From contig NZ_BMHQ01000004.1 in NCBI RefSeq assembly GCF_014641195.1, forward strand, positions 235,771 through 299,770: 64,000 bases of DNA. The letters are read 5' to 3'. The notes below the pieces were generated by a model, which was not told the DNA's origin, did not search any database, and saw only the letters and a program-made list of their open reading frames with translations. Position numbers and translations under genes: made by a program. This DNA comes from Marinithermofilum abyssi. Lineage in GTDB: Bacteria > Bacillota > Bacilli > Thermoactinomycetales > DSM-45169. Every line of letters begins with the position of its first letter. Positions within the stretch are counted from its first letter, which is position 1. This document shows, piece by piece, positions 47,878 through 56,645 of the stretch.

Positions 47878-49087
47878 ACCGGCGGCTGAACACCGCTTTG
47901 AGAAGGGGAGGCGTTACCAGAGTGGTGGCTAGCACGATGATGACGGTGACCGTAAACAACTCGTTGTCGATTAATCCCCGGCTTAATCCGATCGAGGCCA
48001 CAATCAAACCGACTTCCCCGCGGGCTATCATACCCGCTCCGATGCCGAGGGAGCTGCGGTTGTTGAAACCAGCCAGTTTGGCTCCCAGTCCTGCGCCTAT
48101 CACTTTGGTCAGGATGGCGACCAAAGTGAGGATAATCATCATGGTGAGAATATCCGTGTCCATGTTGCTGACATTGGCTGTTACCCCAATGCTGACAAAG
48201 AACACCGGCACAAAAAAGGAGAATGACACAATCTCCACTTTTTCAAACAGTTCAACCCGGTACTGGGTGAGACTGAGCATCAGCCCGGCAAAATAGGAAC
48301 CCACGATTCCGGCCAGTCCAAAAGTTTCCGCCATAAATGCGAATCCTAGCGCTGTAACGATCCCAAAAGTGAGCAGTGCTTCTGTGGACATCAGTTTGCT
48401 GCTGATCCATTGGAAAAATGGGGGCAGCACCTTTTTGCCCAACAGTACTGTGAGCAGGAAAAAGAAAATGATTTTTCCGAGCAGAAGGACCAGACCGGCT
48501 ACGCTGCTGCCTTCTCCACTGCCAGATGTAAAGCCCATGACGATGGAGAGGATGATGATCCCCAGCACGTCATCCAACACAGCAGCACCCAGAATGGTGA
48601 CCCCTTCCTTGGTTTGCAATTTCCCCAATTCCCTCAGAGTTTGTACGGAAATACTTACGCTGGTGGCTACCAGCAAGGTTCCGATAAAAATAGAGGTTGA
48701 CGTGTTGTAGTCAAAAGCCAATCCGACGCCGAAGCCGGCGATCAGGGGGAAAATAACGCCGCCAACCGCAACGAGTGAGGAGCCGTAGGCCGTTTTTTTG
48801 AATTCCTCCACATCCGTTTCCAGACCTGCCAGGAACATGAGCAAAATTACACCGATTTCAGCCAGTTCCTTGATCAGACCGGGGTGTTTCGGATCCACCG
48901 TGATCCAACCCAGTACTGCCGGACCGAGCAGAATGCCGACCAACAGCTCGCCGAACACGGAGGGTTGTCCGATTTTTTTGCTGAAATGGCCGGCGATTTT
49001 CACTGATGCGAGGATGATGATCAGTTCCAATATAAAATGAAAATCCATGATCTTTTTCAAGTCGAATAGTTGTCCTATAAAGTCCAT
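47876..49087 (-). CDS. Cation:proton antiporter (CPA2/KefB-type)
   Basis: The 403-residue protein has about twelve transmembrane segments with GQPSVFGELLVGILLGP, LMFLAGLETDVEEF, TSVSISVQTLRELGKL and a DD pair in GAAVLDDVLGIIILS, the ion-exchange site region of CPA2 Na+/H+ or K+/H+ antiporters. It ends after the membrane domain, without the RCK (TrkA-N) regulatory domain of KefB. Ion specificity is not certain. Confidence 0.92.
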   Translation of the reverse strand: MDFIGQLFDLKKIMDFHFILELIIILASVKIAGHFSKKIGQPSVFGELLVGILLGPAVLGWITVDPKHPGLIKELAEIGVILLMFLAGLETDVEEFKKTAYGSSLVAVGGVIFPLIAGFGVGLAFDYNTSTSIFIGTLLVATSVSISVQTLRELGKLQTKEGVTILGAAVLDDVLGIIILSIVMGFTSGSGEGSSVAGLVLLLGKIIFFFLLTVLLGKKVLPPFFQWISSKLMSTEALLTFGIVTALGFAFMAETFGLAGIVGSYFAGLMLSLTQYRVELFEKVEIVSFSFFVPVFFVSIGVTANVSNMDTDILTMMIILTLVAILTKVIGAGLGAKLAGFNNRSSLGIGAGMIARGEVGLIVASIGLSRGLIDNELFTVTVIIVLATTLVTPPLLKAVFSRR

Positions 49088-49353
49088 CTCCTGCCTCCTC
49101 TTGTATAAATCCGTCCTCCTATTGTAACAGAGGGGTAGTCTAAATTCAGCCGAGCGACTTTCTCAACGATATATTACTTCGGAAGGGGTTATGTCATAAC
49201 TTATATTAGAGAGTGAAAGCATGGAGGGATACCCTGAAGAAAGTCCAACATCTGGATGGTGTTGTGTCTGTTGTATCGGCGGGATAAAATACAGAAAGAA
49301 ATTCCCTCCCGCTATTTTTGTCAAACCGCCCATTTCCCATAGATGACGTATGG

Positions 49354-49359
49354 TATAAT
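49354..49359 (+). promoter_or_regulatory. Extended -10 promoter element
   Basis: TGGTATAAT (49351-49359) has both the TGn extension and a perfect -10 hexamer; no good -35 is seen. It lies 47 bases upstream of the predicted lipoprotein start and is the clearest signal in the 690-base gap between the antiporter and yugP. Confidence 0.55.
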
Positions 49360-49405
49360 ACCCTTAAAGGGAACCATATCATGCAGATGGACGAGGTGTT
49401 CCCGA

Positions 49406-49702
49406 TTGATCTGGATTCGATGGATAATACTCGGCTTTGTGCTGTGCTTTCTGCTTGCTTGCCCGCAAAATGGAGAGACAGCATGGGTTTATCAATATAT
49501 AACCGCCGAAAGATGCAGCAGCCGACGGGTCGCCGCCCGCAAGCACCGTCTTAGCTTTCAGCATGCGGCGAAAGCTTTGCAACAGATCGATCAGCGCATC
49601 CGGGTACTGTTCCGGATGTTGCAGTTGGCAAATGAACGGATTCAACAACAACTGCGATGGATTTGGATCCTGCCAAGGCAGTACCAGGGAGAACCTTTTT
49701 AA
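49406..49702 (+). CDS. Possible small lipoprotein
   Basis: TTG 49406, seven bases after ACGAGGTG, opens a 98-residue frame that starts IWIRWIILGFVLCFLLAC, a positively charged, hydrophobic leader ending in a lipobox (LLAC, Cys19). The rest is basic and helical (RLSFQHAAKALQQIDQRIRV). The reading frame, leader and extended -10 box upstream agree, but homology is unknown and the frame has unusual composition. Moderate confidence. Confidence 0.45.
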   Translation: MIWIRWIILGFVLCFLLACPQNGETAWVYQYITAERCSSRRVAARKHRLSFQHAAKALQQIDQRIRVLFRMLQLANERIQQQLRWIWILPRQYQGEPF

Positions 49703-49776
49703 AATCCCGCTCACTTTTACCCGCAACAAGATAAATCCAAACACCGAAGCGGATACCTTGAAAGGGGAAATGTACC

Positions 49777-50466
49777 ATGTCCATAAACGTATTGTTGTTG
49801 CTCCTTTCTTTTGCTGCGTTGGGCCTGACGTTTTGGGCGCAGTTCCGGGTGAAAGGCAGTTTTGACCGCTGGTCCAAGGAAGCAGCTTCTTCAGGGATGA
49901 CCGGTTATGATGTGGCTCGTCGCATTCTCGACGACAATGGGCTGCACGATGTGAAAGTGGAAGCAGTTCCCGGGAAATTGACCGATCACTACGACCCGAT
50001 ACATCGGGTGGTTCGTTTGTCTGAACCGGTATACTATAGCAATTCCATCGCAGCGATTTCCGTTGCCGCCCACGAATGCGGTCATGCGATTCAACATAAG
50101 GAGGCATATGGCGCTCTCGTATTGCGTCACCGGATGTTTCCTGTCGTCAACATGACCTCTCAGGTGGCTCCCATCCTCTTGATGGTCGGGCTGTTTTTGG
50201 GCGCGATGAAACTGTTCGCTCTGGGTATTCTCTTCTTTGCTGGTGCGGTGGCTTTCCAACTGGTTACTTTGCCGGTAGAGTTTAATGCCAGCAGCCGGGC
50301 AAAAAACATCATGGTGCAGATGGGAATGATCCGCAATGTGGAAGAGCGCGGGGTGAACAAGGTGCTCAATGCGGCAGCCTTGACCTATGTCGCTTCCACC
50401 CTGTATGCTGTGGTCGAATTGTTCCGGTTTATTGCCCTGTTTGCCACGACCAACAATGATGACTAA
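49777..50466 (+). CDS. YugP-type membrane zinc metallopeptidase
   Basis: The 229-residue protein has an N-terminal transmembrane segment, then the zinc motif AAHECGHAIQH (HExxH-like HECGH), followed by two hydrophobic segments (APILLMVGLFLGAM, ALGILFFAGAVAFQLVTLPVEF) and EFNASSRAK. This is the PF04298 (YugP) pattern; substrates are unknown. The ribosome site AAAGGGGAA precedes ATG 49777. Confidence 0.93.
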   Translation: MSINVLLLLLSFAALGLTFWAQFRVKGSFDRWSKEAASSGMTGYDVARRILDDNGLHDVKVEAVPGKLTDHYDPIHRVVRLSEPVYYSNSIAAISVAAHECGHAIQHKEAYGALVLRHRMFPVVNMTSQVAPILLMVGLFLGAMKLFALGILFFAGAVAFQLVTLPVEFNASSRAKNIMVQMGMIRNVEERGVNKVLNAAALTYVASTLYAVVELFRFIALFATTNNDD

Positions 50467-50518
50467 AAGGCAGTCCATCTTCAAGAAAGATGAGAGCACA
50501 ACTCTCCAGAAGCGACCT

Positions 50519-50811
50519 TTTGATAAGCGGGACCGAGGTAAAAAGCAAACCATGCACATTTGGCTCGCGCCTCGGGTCAGCACTCAAGATCACTGGGGTC
50601 TGTCTAATGGGGACCGGTGTGGCCGTCTCCAATGTCTTGCAAAAAGCGCATAGCGAGACCAGGGAGCGGAGCGACCTTGGCGAGACTTGTACTCTGTGAG
50701 TGCAAAGGATTTTCACTGAACACACCGACCTTCCCCTGAATTAGCAGACAACCTTCGTCGTGGTTTGTCGCTTCGCTCCAAAGTCGCGCTCTGTTTCGGA
50801 TTGGACAGTAT
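50519..50811 (+). repeat. Intergenic repeat, copy B
   Basis: Left end 50519-50553 and right end 50757-50811 match copy A (near 19.97 and 20.11 kb) at most positions, with a longer and different middle. The 492-base gap between yugP and the YhcN-like gene is otherwise without a gene; open frames here lack ribosome sites. Confidence 0.55.
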
Positions 50812-50898
50812 AGTGAGGGCGACAGGTAGAAAAGCTTTTCCTTGGGTATAGGTTGGACGTCAATCTAGCCGCCGACAGATGTTCGGCGGTTTTTTTGA

Positions 50899-50928
50899 TA
50901 CATAATTTTGAATGTGTCACCCATACTA
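50899..50928 (+). promoter_or_regulatory. Possible sigma-F/sigma-G promoter of the YhcN/YlaJ gene
   Basis: TACATA (50899-50904), 17-base spacer, CATACTA (50922-50928). The -10 matches the forespore sigma consensus, and the gene served is a spore lipoprotein. Confidence 0.6.
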
Positions 50929-50958
50929 AGTATGATCAAGTCTCAAGGAGGCAAATTT

Positions 50959-51468
50959 ATGCTCAATTTCACCAAATATGTAGCTGGAGCCGCAGCTGCC
51001 GGAGTATTATTCTTCTCCTTTGGCTGCGCGGTACAAAAACGTCCGGAAGAAACCCAGGACATTCGGCGGAACACCACGAACATGACCAATCGGATGGACC
51101 GCAATTACGAGCGGGTCGGCGTCAATATGCGAGTAGCTGATGACGTGGCCAGTTCCGTTGCCAAGCTGAAGACAATAGATTCTGCTACCGTCGTAGTAAC
51201 AGATTCTACCGCTTATGTTGGTGTCCTGTTCGAAAAGGACTACAAAGGAGGAGTCACGAACCGCATTAAGACCAAAGTGTCTCGGCAAGTTCGGAAAGCC
51301 GACCCCAGTGTGACCCGTGTATTTGTGTCTGCCAATCCGGATTTTGTGAGCCGTATCGGTGACATGGCCCGGGATATCCGCAACGGGCGCCCCATCGCCG
51401 GCATCCGCGACAGCTTTATGGAATTGGTGCGCCGCACCTTCCCTACTGCCCGCCAAACTTTGGAATAG
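50959..51468 (+). CDS. YhcN/YlaJ family sporulation lipoprotein
   Basis: The 169-residue lipoprotein has a signal peptide with lipobox FSFGC (Cys near residue 23), a polar linker and the BON-like YhcN/YlaJ domain (RVADDVASSVAKLKTIDSATVVVTDSTAYVGV). Such proteins occur in the spore inner membrane or coat. The upstream CATACTA element fits forespore expression. ATG 50959 follows AAGGAGG. Confidence 0.9.
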   Translation: MLNFTKYVAGAAAAGVLFFSFGCAVQKRPEETQDIRRNTTNMTNRMDRNYERVGVNMRVADDVASSVAKLKTIDSATVVVTDSTAYVGVLFEKDYKGGVTNRIKTKVSRQVRKADPSVTRVFVSANPDFVSRIGDMARDIRNGRPIAGIRDSFMELVRRTFPTARQTLE

Positions 51469-51613
51469 GCTCCCGAAAGGGAGTCTTTTTCTGTTTTCGC
51501 GGGTTTTGTCAGCCTTCTTCCATGGTCTCCCGGGCCGATTTGCGTTATCATAAAGACGAAACCAGACTTGCGATCGAACTTTGCTGCAAATCGAGAAGGA
51601 GGAGTTAGTCGAA

Positions 51614-51880
51614 ATGCAACGCTTGACCCCCCGAGATATTTACAATAAGGACTTTAAAACTTCTCTTCGAGGCTATGACATAGACGAAGTAAATCATTTT
51701 TTGGATCTGGTAATTAAAAATTATGAAGAAGTGATTCAAGAAAACCAGCAGTTGAAGGAAGAGCTGCGCAAGCAAAAAAGACAACGGACCGGACCGGTTC
51801 CTGCAGTGGGCGACCAGGATCAAATGATCCGGGATATCGTTCGGCGGCTGGAGCGGCTGGAAAAAATGGTACGTCGTTAG
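51614..51880 (+). CDS. gpsB: GpsB-like DivIVA-domain cell division protein
   Basis: The 88-residue protein begins QRLTPRDIYNKDFKTSLRGY and continues DIDEVNHFLDLVIKNYEEVI, the N-terminal membrane-binding DivIVA/GpsB coiled coil, followed by a linker and a short C-terminal helix (DIVRRLERLEKMV). GpsB moves PBP1 between elongation and division sites. ATG 51614 follows GAAGGAGGAG. It is unlinked from rnpB, unlike in B. subtilis. Confidence 0.9.
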   Translation: MQRLTPRDIYNKDFKTSLRGYDIDEVNHFLDLVIKNYEEVIQENQQLKEELRKQKRQRTGPVPAVGDQDQMIRDIVRRLERLEKMVRR

Positions 51881-51902
51881 CATAGAGTGAGGAGAGAGGT
51901 AC

Positions 51903-52292
51903 ATGTCTTGGTGGAGGCGTTTTTTTACTGGTGTGACAGAGACGGGAGACCATGTGCCCGAGCCGGGGTTGCGAACCCGATATTTTCGGGGCCAATCCCG
52001 GGAAATGAGCAGGTATATCGCTGAACTTCCAGGGCGCCATCCTGCGTTTCGCTTGATTCATCATGATGCGGAACGGGGTGAGGTGATGCTGGAATACCAG
52101 AATCCGGTTGGTTTGAAACACGATGTCGTGGTGACGGTTTATGCTTTGTCCCCCGTGCGAATGGCAGTGGACGTTCATGCTGCCCTTCGGGGGCGGATGG
52201 TGGATTTGGGCTGGAATCAAAAACTGATCCAAGTGATCTACGATGATCTGGAACAATCGGAATTCCAACGGGATACGGAGGTTACTAGATGA
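51903..52292 (+). CDS. Conserved hypothetical cytosolic protein
   Basis: The 129-residue protein has no membrane segment; GLRTRYFRGQSREMSRYIAELPGRHPAFRLIHHDAERGEV suggests a small alpha/beta domain. Its ATG is 22 bases after gpsB (site GAGGAGAGAGG) and its stop overlaps the start of the carboxypeptidase gene by four bases, so the three may be one operon. The function is unknown. Confidence 0.75.
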   Translation: MSWWRRFFTGVTETGDHVPEPGLRTRYFRGQSREMSRYIAELPGRHPAFRLIHHDAERGEVMLEYQNPVGLKHDVVVTVYALSPVRMAVDVHAALRGRMVDLGWNQKLIQVIYDDLEQSEFQRDTEVTR

Positions 52293-53608
52293 AGGCGTGG
52301 AGGCGTGAGTTGGACCGCCTGATGTCCGAGGGGTGTCTCCGTTTGGGTGAAAAAGGCGCAAGAGTAGGTTGCGCCCTTTTTTTCTGCGACCAGCAGGAAG
52401 AATACTCCTGGCAAGGAGAGCAATGGTTTCTTCCGGCATCCAATCAGAAATTGTGGACTTCGGCTGTCGCGCTGGAGCGCTTGGGTTCCGACCATCGCTG
52501 GGTAACGCATATTGCCGTGGATGAAGGAAAGCTGTGGGTCAGGGGAGGAGGGGATCCGTTATTTGACGGTGCTGCGGCACAGGCAGTAGCGAAAAAGCTG
52601 AAAAGCAAGGGAGTACATTCTCTTACAGGCCCGTTGTATTGGGAGGATTTCTTTTTTGATGCAGCTCCCTGGGGAACCGGCTGGTCTTGGGATGACCAGG
52701 GAGAGGGTTACAGCGCACCGGTTCACGGGCTCAATATGGAACACAACCGGATTACTTTTACCGCTGATCCCAAGCAAGCGAAGCCCAGTTTACACATCGA
52801 TCCGCTTTGGGCTGCTGTACAGGTGAAGCACTCCCTCGTCTGGACGAATAAACGGGAAAATGACGTCAAGGTGACCAGGAAAATCGAGGAAAACCGATTT
52901 TTCATCGAGGGGGAGTTATCACGTACAGACCCTGTAATCACCGGAGCGGTTCACTCTGGTCCGCTATTCTTTATGGAAGGGCTCATCCACGCTCTTCTCA
53001 GCCAAGGGATTCTTTTACCTGAGCAACCGAATGTTCGGGAAGGGAGATTTCCTGAACAAGCCGGGTTGTCGATTCAACATGATTCTCCTCCGTTAAGCGT
53101 ATGTTTGGAATGGGTGAACGGGGAAAGCGACAATTTTGCCGCTGAAGTGCTGCTGCGTACCTTGGGCAGACAAAAGACAGACAAGGGAGTGGAGCAAGCA
53201 GGATTGGATACCGTCCGGGAAACCCTTCATCAGTGGGGGATTAGTCCTCCGGGACGGATGGTGGACGGTTCCGGTCTATCCATGTATAACCTCAGTTCCC
53301 CAAGGCCGTTTGTGGCATTGCTGCGGCGGATGCTCCACCACCCGGAACGGGAAGTGTTTATTAGGAGCTTACCCAGGTATGGTGTCAGCGGGACATTGAA
53401 ACGGCGGGAATGGCAGCCGCCGCATGGATTCAGCGTGGCCGCGAAAACAGGGACTTTGACCGGAGTTAAAACATTATCCGGCTATTTACTCCGCGGGGAT
53501 CGGGCAGAAGTCGTCTTTTCCTTGATGATCAATGGACTGTTGGAGGAAAACAACGGGGAACAGCTGCAGGATCAATTCCTGCAGCTGCTGTGCAAGCTTA
53601 CGAATTGA
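52289..53608 (+). CDS. D-alanyl-D-alanine carboxypeptidase/endopeptidase (peptidase S13, DacB/PBP4 type)
   Basis: The 439-residue penicillin-binding protein has the three active-site motifs: SNQK (SxxK, near residue 52), SDN (GESDNFAAE) and KTGT (AAKTGTLTG), plus the insertion domains of family S13. These enzymes trim wall peptide stems outside the membrane. The N-terminus, fixed by overlap with the previous gene, shows no signal peptide, which is odd for an extracytoplasmic enzyme. Its last 11 bases overlap the convergent NlpC/P60 gene. Confidence 0.9.
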   Translation: MKAWRRELDRLMSEGCLRLGEKGARVGCALFFCDQQEEYSWQGEQWFLPASNQKLWTSAVALERLGSDHRWVTHIAVDEGKLWVRGGGDPLFDGAAAQAVAKKLKSKGVHSLTGPLYWEDFFFDAAPWGTGWSWDDQGEGYSAPVHGLNMEHNRITFTADPKQAKPSLHIDPLWAAVQVKHSLVWTNKRENDVKVTRKIEENRFFIEGELSRTDPVITGAVHSGPLFFMEGLIHALLSQGILLPEQPNVREGRFPEQAGLSIQHDSPPLSVCLEWVNGESDNFAAEVLLRTLGRQKTDKGVEQAGLDTVRETLHQWGISPPGRMVDGSGLSMYNLSSPRPFVALLRRMLHHPEREVFIRSLPRYGVSGTLKRREWQPPHGFSVAAKTGTLTGVKTLSGYLLRGDRAEVVFSLMINGLLEENNGEQLQDQFLQLLCKLTN

Positions 53609-54533
53609 CGGATGAACAAAGGAAGCTTTCTTTTCCGGTATAGCGAGCTCCGCCGCAAAACTCCCTCCCGTAAGGATCATCGGTCAATGCATTGATGCGA
53701 ACGGGATTGCCTGAGTTGGGAGAGTGGATAAACCGGCCTTCCTTTATATACATGCCCACATGGTGAATCGCTCCCGCTCCTTCTTCGTGGGCGAAAAAGA
53801 CCAGATCCCCGGGCTGCAGTTGATCCCGCTTTACCGCTTCACCGTATTTTGCCTGAATGTTCGCATCGCGGGGAATGGTGATCCCGCCCGCCGCAAAGAT
53901 GCGATGAACGAAACCGGAACAATCAAAGCCGAAGGAGGACATTCCTGCCCACAGATAAGGAAGCCCGAGAAAACGCTTGGCTGTATGGATCCGATACCCC
54001 GCATCCCGGACCGGAAGGCGGGCTCCTGTCCAGACATCACTGCAGGGAATGCGGCCGGTTTCCCCATTCGGGGTGAGAACCAGCACTTGGCCGTCCGACT
54101 CGCCGATCCAAGGAAGGCGGGTCATGAAACTTAACTCCATCTGGGTTTCATCTTCCAGCGTCAACAGGGCAGTATCGGATGTCACCCAGGCAAACAGGTC
54201 CTGCTCCCCGCGGTGATGGAAATCCTCATGACTGGCCAGCTGACGAAGGGGGACCCAACCGGGATATCCCCGTTCGTCTTTGGGGTCAAACTGCAAAGGG
54301 GCGCAAACTTTGCACCAATCCCCCTGTTTTTCCAAAACCAGTACCGGTTCTCCAAACAACAATTGGGATTCCAGCCGACCGACAAGATCCCTGCGGAGCT
54401 CGACATCCAATGCGTGCAACCATTCCTTCAGACGCACGGGGGCTGTGAGGGAGGGCAGATCGATATCCCTGACCTTATCCGGGTTTGTCCAGACATTGGC
54501 CGCACTTACATTACAGTAGAGAACCTCTTCCAT
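53598..54533 (-). CDS. NlpC/P60 family peptidase with SH3-type domains (YkfC-like)
   Basis: The 311-residue protein has two SH3b-like regions (about 1-185, including QLLFGEPVLVLEKQGDWCKV) and a C-terminal NlpC/P60 domain with the catalytic Cys in FDCSGFV and His in IHHVGMY. It resembles YkfC, a cytoplasmic gamma-D-glutamyl-L-diamino acid endopeptidase of murein peptide recycling. No signal peptide is seen. It is divergent from an oligopeptide-binding lipoprotein, supporting a peptide-uptake role. Confidence 0.9.
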   Translation of the reverse strand: MEEVLYCNVSAANVWTNPDKVRDIDLPSLTAPVRLKEWLHALDVELRRDLVGRLESQLLFGEPVLVLEKQGDWCKVCAPLQFDPKDERGYPGWVPLRQLASHEDFHHRGEQDLFAWVTSDTALLTLEDETQMELSFMTRLPWIGESDGQVLVLTPNGETGRIPCSDVWTGARLPVRDAGYRIHTAKRFLGLPYLWAGMSSFGFDCSGFVHRIFAAGGITIPRDANIQAKYGEAVKRDQLQPGDLVFFAHEEGAGAIHHVGMYIKEGRFIHSPNSGNPVRINALTDDPYGREFCGGARYTGKESFLCSSVNS

Positions 54534-54672
54534 TTTTCATCCTCCCGATCCCTTTCGGTTCTTTCAATGGTTTCGCGAAGAGGATACTGCTTTCCTCTTC
54601 CATCGCCAAGCAGGAGTTTTTGTCGTTTTTATCGAAAAAGTTTGACATTCATGAATCGAGGGAGGTTTACCG

Positions 54673-56292
54673 ATGAAGAAAAAAACCGGGGTGTTGCTGT
54701 TTGCTCTCCTGTTTGTGCTGGCTACCGTGACAGCGGGCTGCGGCGGACCGTCAGCAGAACGGGAACAAGCTGCACCGCAAATACTGGAGCTAAATCTGGC
54801 GAATGGAGAGCCTACGTCTCTGGATCCGGCTCAGGCGTTTGATCAAGATTCGATGGACGTGGTGAACAGTCTGTTTGAAGGATTGATGCGTCTCAACAAA
54901 GATCATCAGCCTGAACCCGCTGTCGCCGAAAAGGTGGATAAATCCGACGATCTGCGTACATATACATTTACTTTGCGCAAAGATGCCAAGTGGTCCAACG
55001 GCGAATTGGTGACGGCACACGACTTCGAATATGCTTGGAAGCGGGTATTGAATCCCAAAACTGCATCCAGTGCTTCATACCTCATGTATTTTATTAAGAA
55101 CGGGGAAAAATACAATGCGGGCAAAGCTTCGGCGGACGAAGTCGGAGTAAAGGCCAAAGATGATCACACCTTGGTGGTGGAACTGGAAAAACCGACGCCT
55201 TTTTTTGAAGAATTGACCTGCTATACGGTATATGCTCCGGTTTACAAAAAAGGATTGGAACAGAACCAAGATCTTTACGGAAACGGAAAAGAATATGTCG
55301 GCAACGGACCCTTTGTCTTAAAATCCTGGAAGCACGACAGCAAAATCGTTACAGAAAAAAACAAATATTATCGCGATGCCGATGCGGTCAAACTGAACGG
55401 AATTGAATGGAACATGTATGCGGATGAAGCAACGGCCTATCAGATGTACCAAAGCGGGAAACTCCACATCAACGGGTATCCCCCGGTGGATTTGAAGGAT
55501 TCCTTGATTAAAAAAGGGGAAGCAAAGGTCACCTCGGATTCCGGATTGGAGTTTTACCGATTCAATGTGAATAAAAAGCCCTTTACCAATGAAAAAATCC
55601 GCCGGGCCTTCGCTTTGGCAGTGGACCGGCAGCTGTTGGTGGATCGGGTAGTGAGAGGGCAGGAGAAGATCGCCACGGCTTTTGTTGCACCGGGGACCAC
55701 TTCGGAATCGGGAGATTTTCGGGCGGACGGACCTTCCTTCTTTGAAGACGCCCAGTTTGATCAAGCAAAGAAACTACTGAGGGAAGGAATGAAGGAAGAA
55801 GGATGGAAAGAGCTTCCCACCGTGGAGCTGTTGCTCAATAAAGACAGCGATAAAAATAAAAAAGTGGCGGAAGCGATCCAAGAAATGTACCGCAAGCATC
55901 TGGGAGTAAATATCAAGCTTCGCGCGATGGAAACCAAAGTCTTTTTTGACAACCAAAAAAGCCAGAATTACACCTTGTCCCGTTCCACTTTCCTGCCGGA
56001 TTACAATGACCCATATAACTACCTGGAAAGTTTCCAAACAGATCATCCGACGAACCGAACCGGATGGAGCAACAAAAAATATGATGAGCTGTTGAAAAAA
56101 GCCGGAGCAGAAACCGATGAAAGCAAACGGATTCAACTGTTGCACGAAGCTGAGAAAATCTTAATGAAAGAGATGCCGATCATCCCCTTGTATTACTACA
56201 ACGACGTGTATATGCAAAAACCGGAAGTGAAACATGTCCTTCGTCACACCGTGGGACCCAACGACTACAAATATGTCACATTGGAGAACTAA
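54673..56292 (+). CDS. Oligopeptide ABC transporter substrate-binding lipoprotein (OppA/DppE/MppA-like)
   Basis: The 539-residue SBP_bac_5 protein has a lipoprotein signal (VTAGC, Cys22) and family blocks GEPTSLDPAQAFDQDSM, FTLRKDAKWSNGELVTAHDF, YVGNGPFVLKSW and NEKIRRAFALAVDRQ. It captures peptides for an ABC importer; permease and ATPase genes are not adjacent. Beside the YkfC-like peptidase, its ligands may be wall muropeptides. A terminator follows. Confidence 0.93.
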   Translation: MKKKTGVLLFALLFVLATVTAGCGGPSAEREQAAPQILELNLANGEPTSLDPAQAFDQDSMDVVNSLFEGLMRLNKDHQPEPAVAEKVDKSDDLRTYTFTLRKDAKWSNGELVTAHDFEYAWKRVLNPKTASSASYLMYFIKNGEKYNAGKASADEVGVKAKDDHTLVVELEKPTPFFEELTCYTVYAPVYKKGLEQNQDLYGNGKEYVGNGPFVLKSWKHDSKIVTEKNKYYRDADAVKLNGIEWNMYADEATAYQMYQSGKLHINGYPPVDLKDSLIKKGEAKVTSDSGLEFYRFNVNKKPFTNEKIRRAFALAVDRQLLVDRVVRGQEKIATAFVAPGTTSESGDFRADGPSFFEDAQFDQAKKLLREGMKEEGWKELPTVELLLNKDSDKNKKVAEAIQEMYRKHLGVNIKLRAMETKVFFDNQKSQNYTLSRSTFLPDYNDPYNYLESFQTDHPTNRTGWSNKKYDELLKKAGAETDESKRIQLLHEAEKILMKEMPIIPLYYYNDVYMQKPEVKHVLRHTVGPNDYKYVTLEN

Positions 56293-56295
56293 GGA

Positions 56296-56329
56296 CAGAA
56301 GCTCACCCATCGCGGTGAGCTTCTTTATA
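56296..56329 (+). terminator. Intrinsic terminator of the oligopeptide-binding gene
   Basis: AGAAGCTCACC and GGTGAGCTTCT flank CATCGC, then TTATA. Confidence 0.8.
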
Positions 56330-56369
56330 AATAGCGAACGGGAAAACCCAGCCTTTTCGGGTTGGGATG

Positions 56370-56616
56370 AAGACGAAAGGGCAGCCAAAACCGGAACAAA
56401 GCCGATTAAAAGTGGCCCAGCTCTATGAGAAGATCCGCAACGGTCGGCAGGATTTCCTGCACAAGCTTTCGACTCGGCTCATCCGTGAAAACTAAACGGT
56501 ATGCCTGGAAGATTTGCAAGTGCGGAATATGGTGAAGAACCACCGGCTGGCCCGCGGCATTTCGGGGTCGTCAGCTCGGGGACTGTACGGCAAGAGCCGG
56601 CAGGAAGAACCAAGAA
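56370..56616 (+). pseudogene. tnpB (IS200/IS605 family OrfB) fragment
   Basis: Six-frame reading gives KGSQNRNKA, a one-base frameshift near 56403, then RLKVAQLYEKIRNGRQDFLH and KLSTRLIREN, a TAA at 56493, then TVCLEDLQVRNMVKNHRLARGIS. This is the middle of IS605-type TnpB, the RNA-guided nuclease ancestor of Cas12. The N-terminus, RuvC motifs and zinc finger are missing. Clearly decayed. Confidence 0.85.
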
Positions 56617-56645
56617 TCCCACGTCTTCAGGCGTGGGAGTGTCAA
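56606..56645 (+). mobile_element. IS200/IS605 right end remnant (copy 1)
   Basis: CCCACG (56618-56623) and CGTGGG (56632-56637) form the subterminal hairpin typical of IS605-family right ends, followed by AGTGTCAA; TCAA resembles the cleavage tetranucleotide known at the right end of IS608. The element lies to the left and is reduced to the tnpB fragment. Confidence 0.7.

Noticed and set aside
50387..50653. Open frame across the end of yugP and repeat copy B
   Set aside because: Overlaps yugP out of frame and enters the repeat; no start signal.
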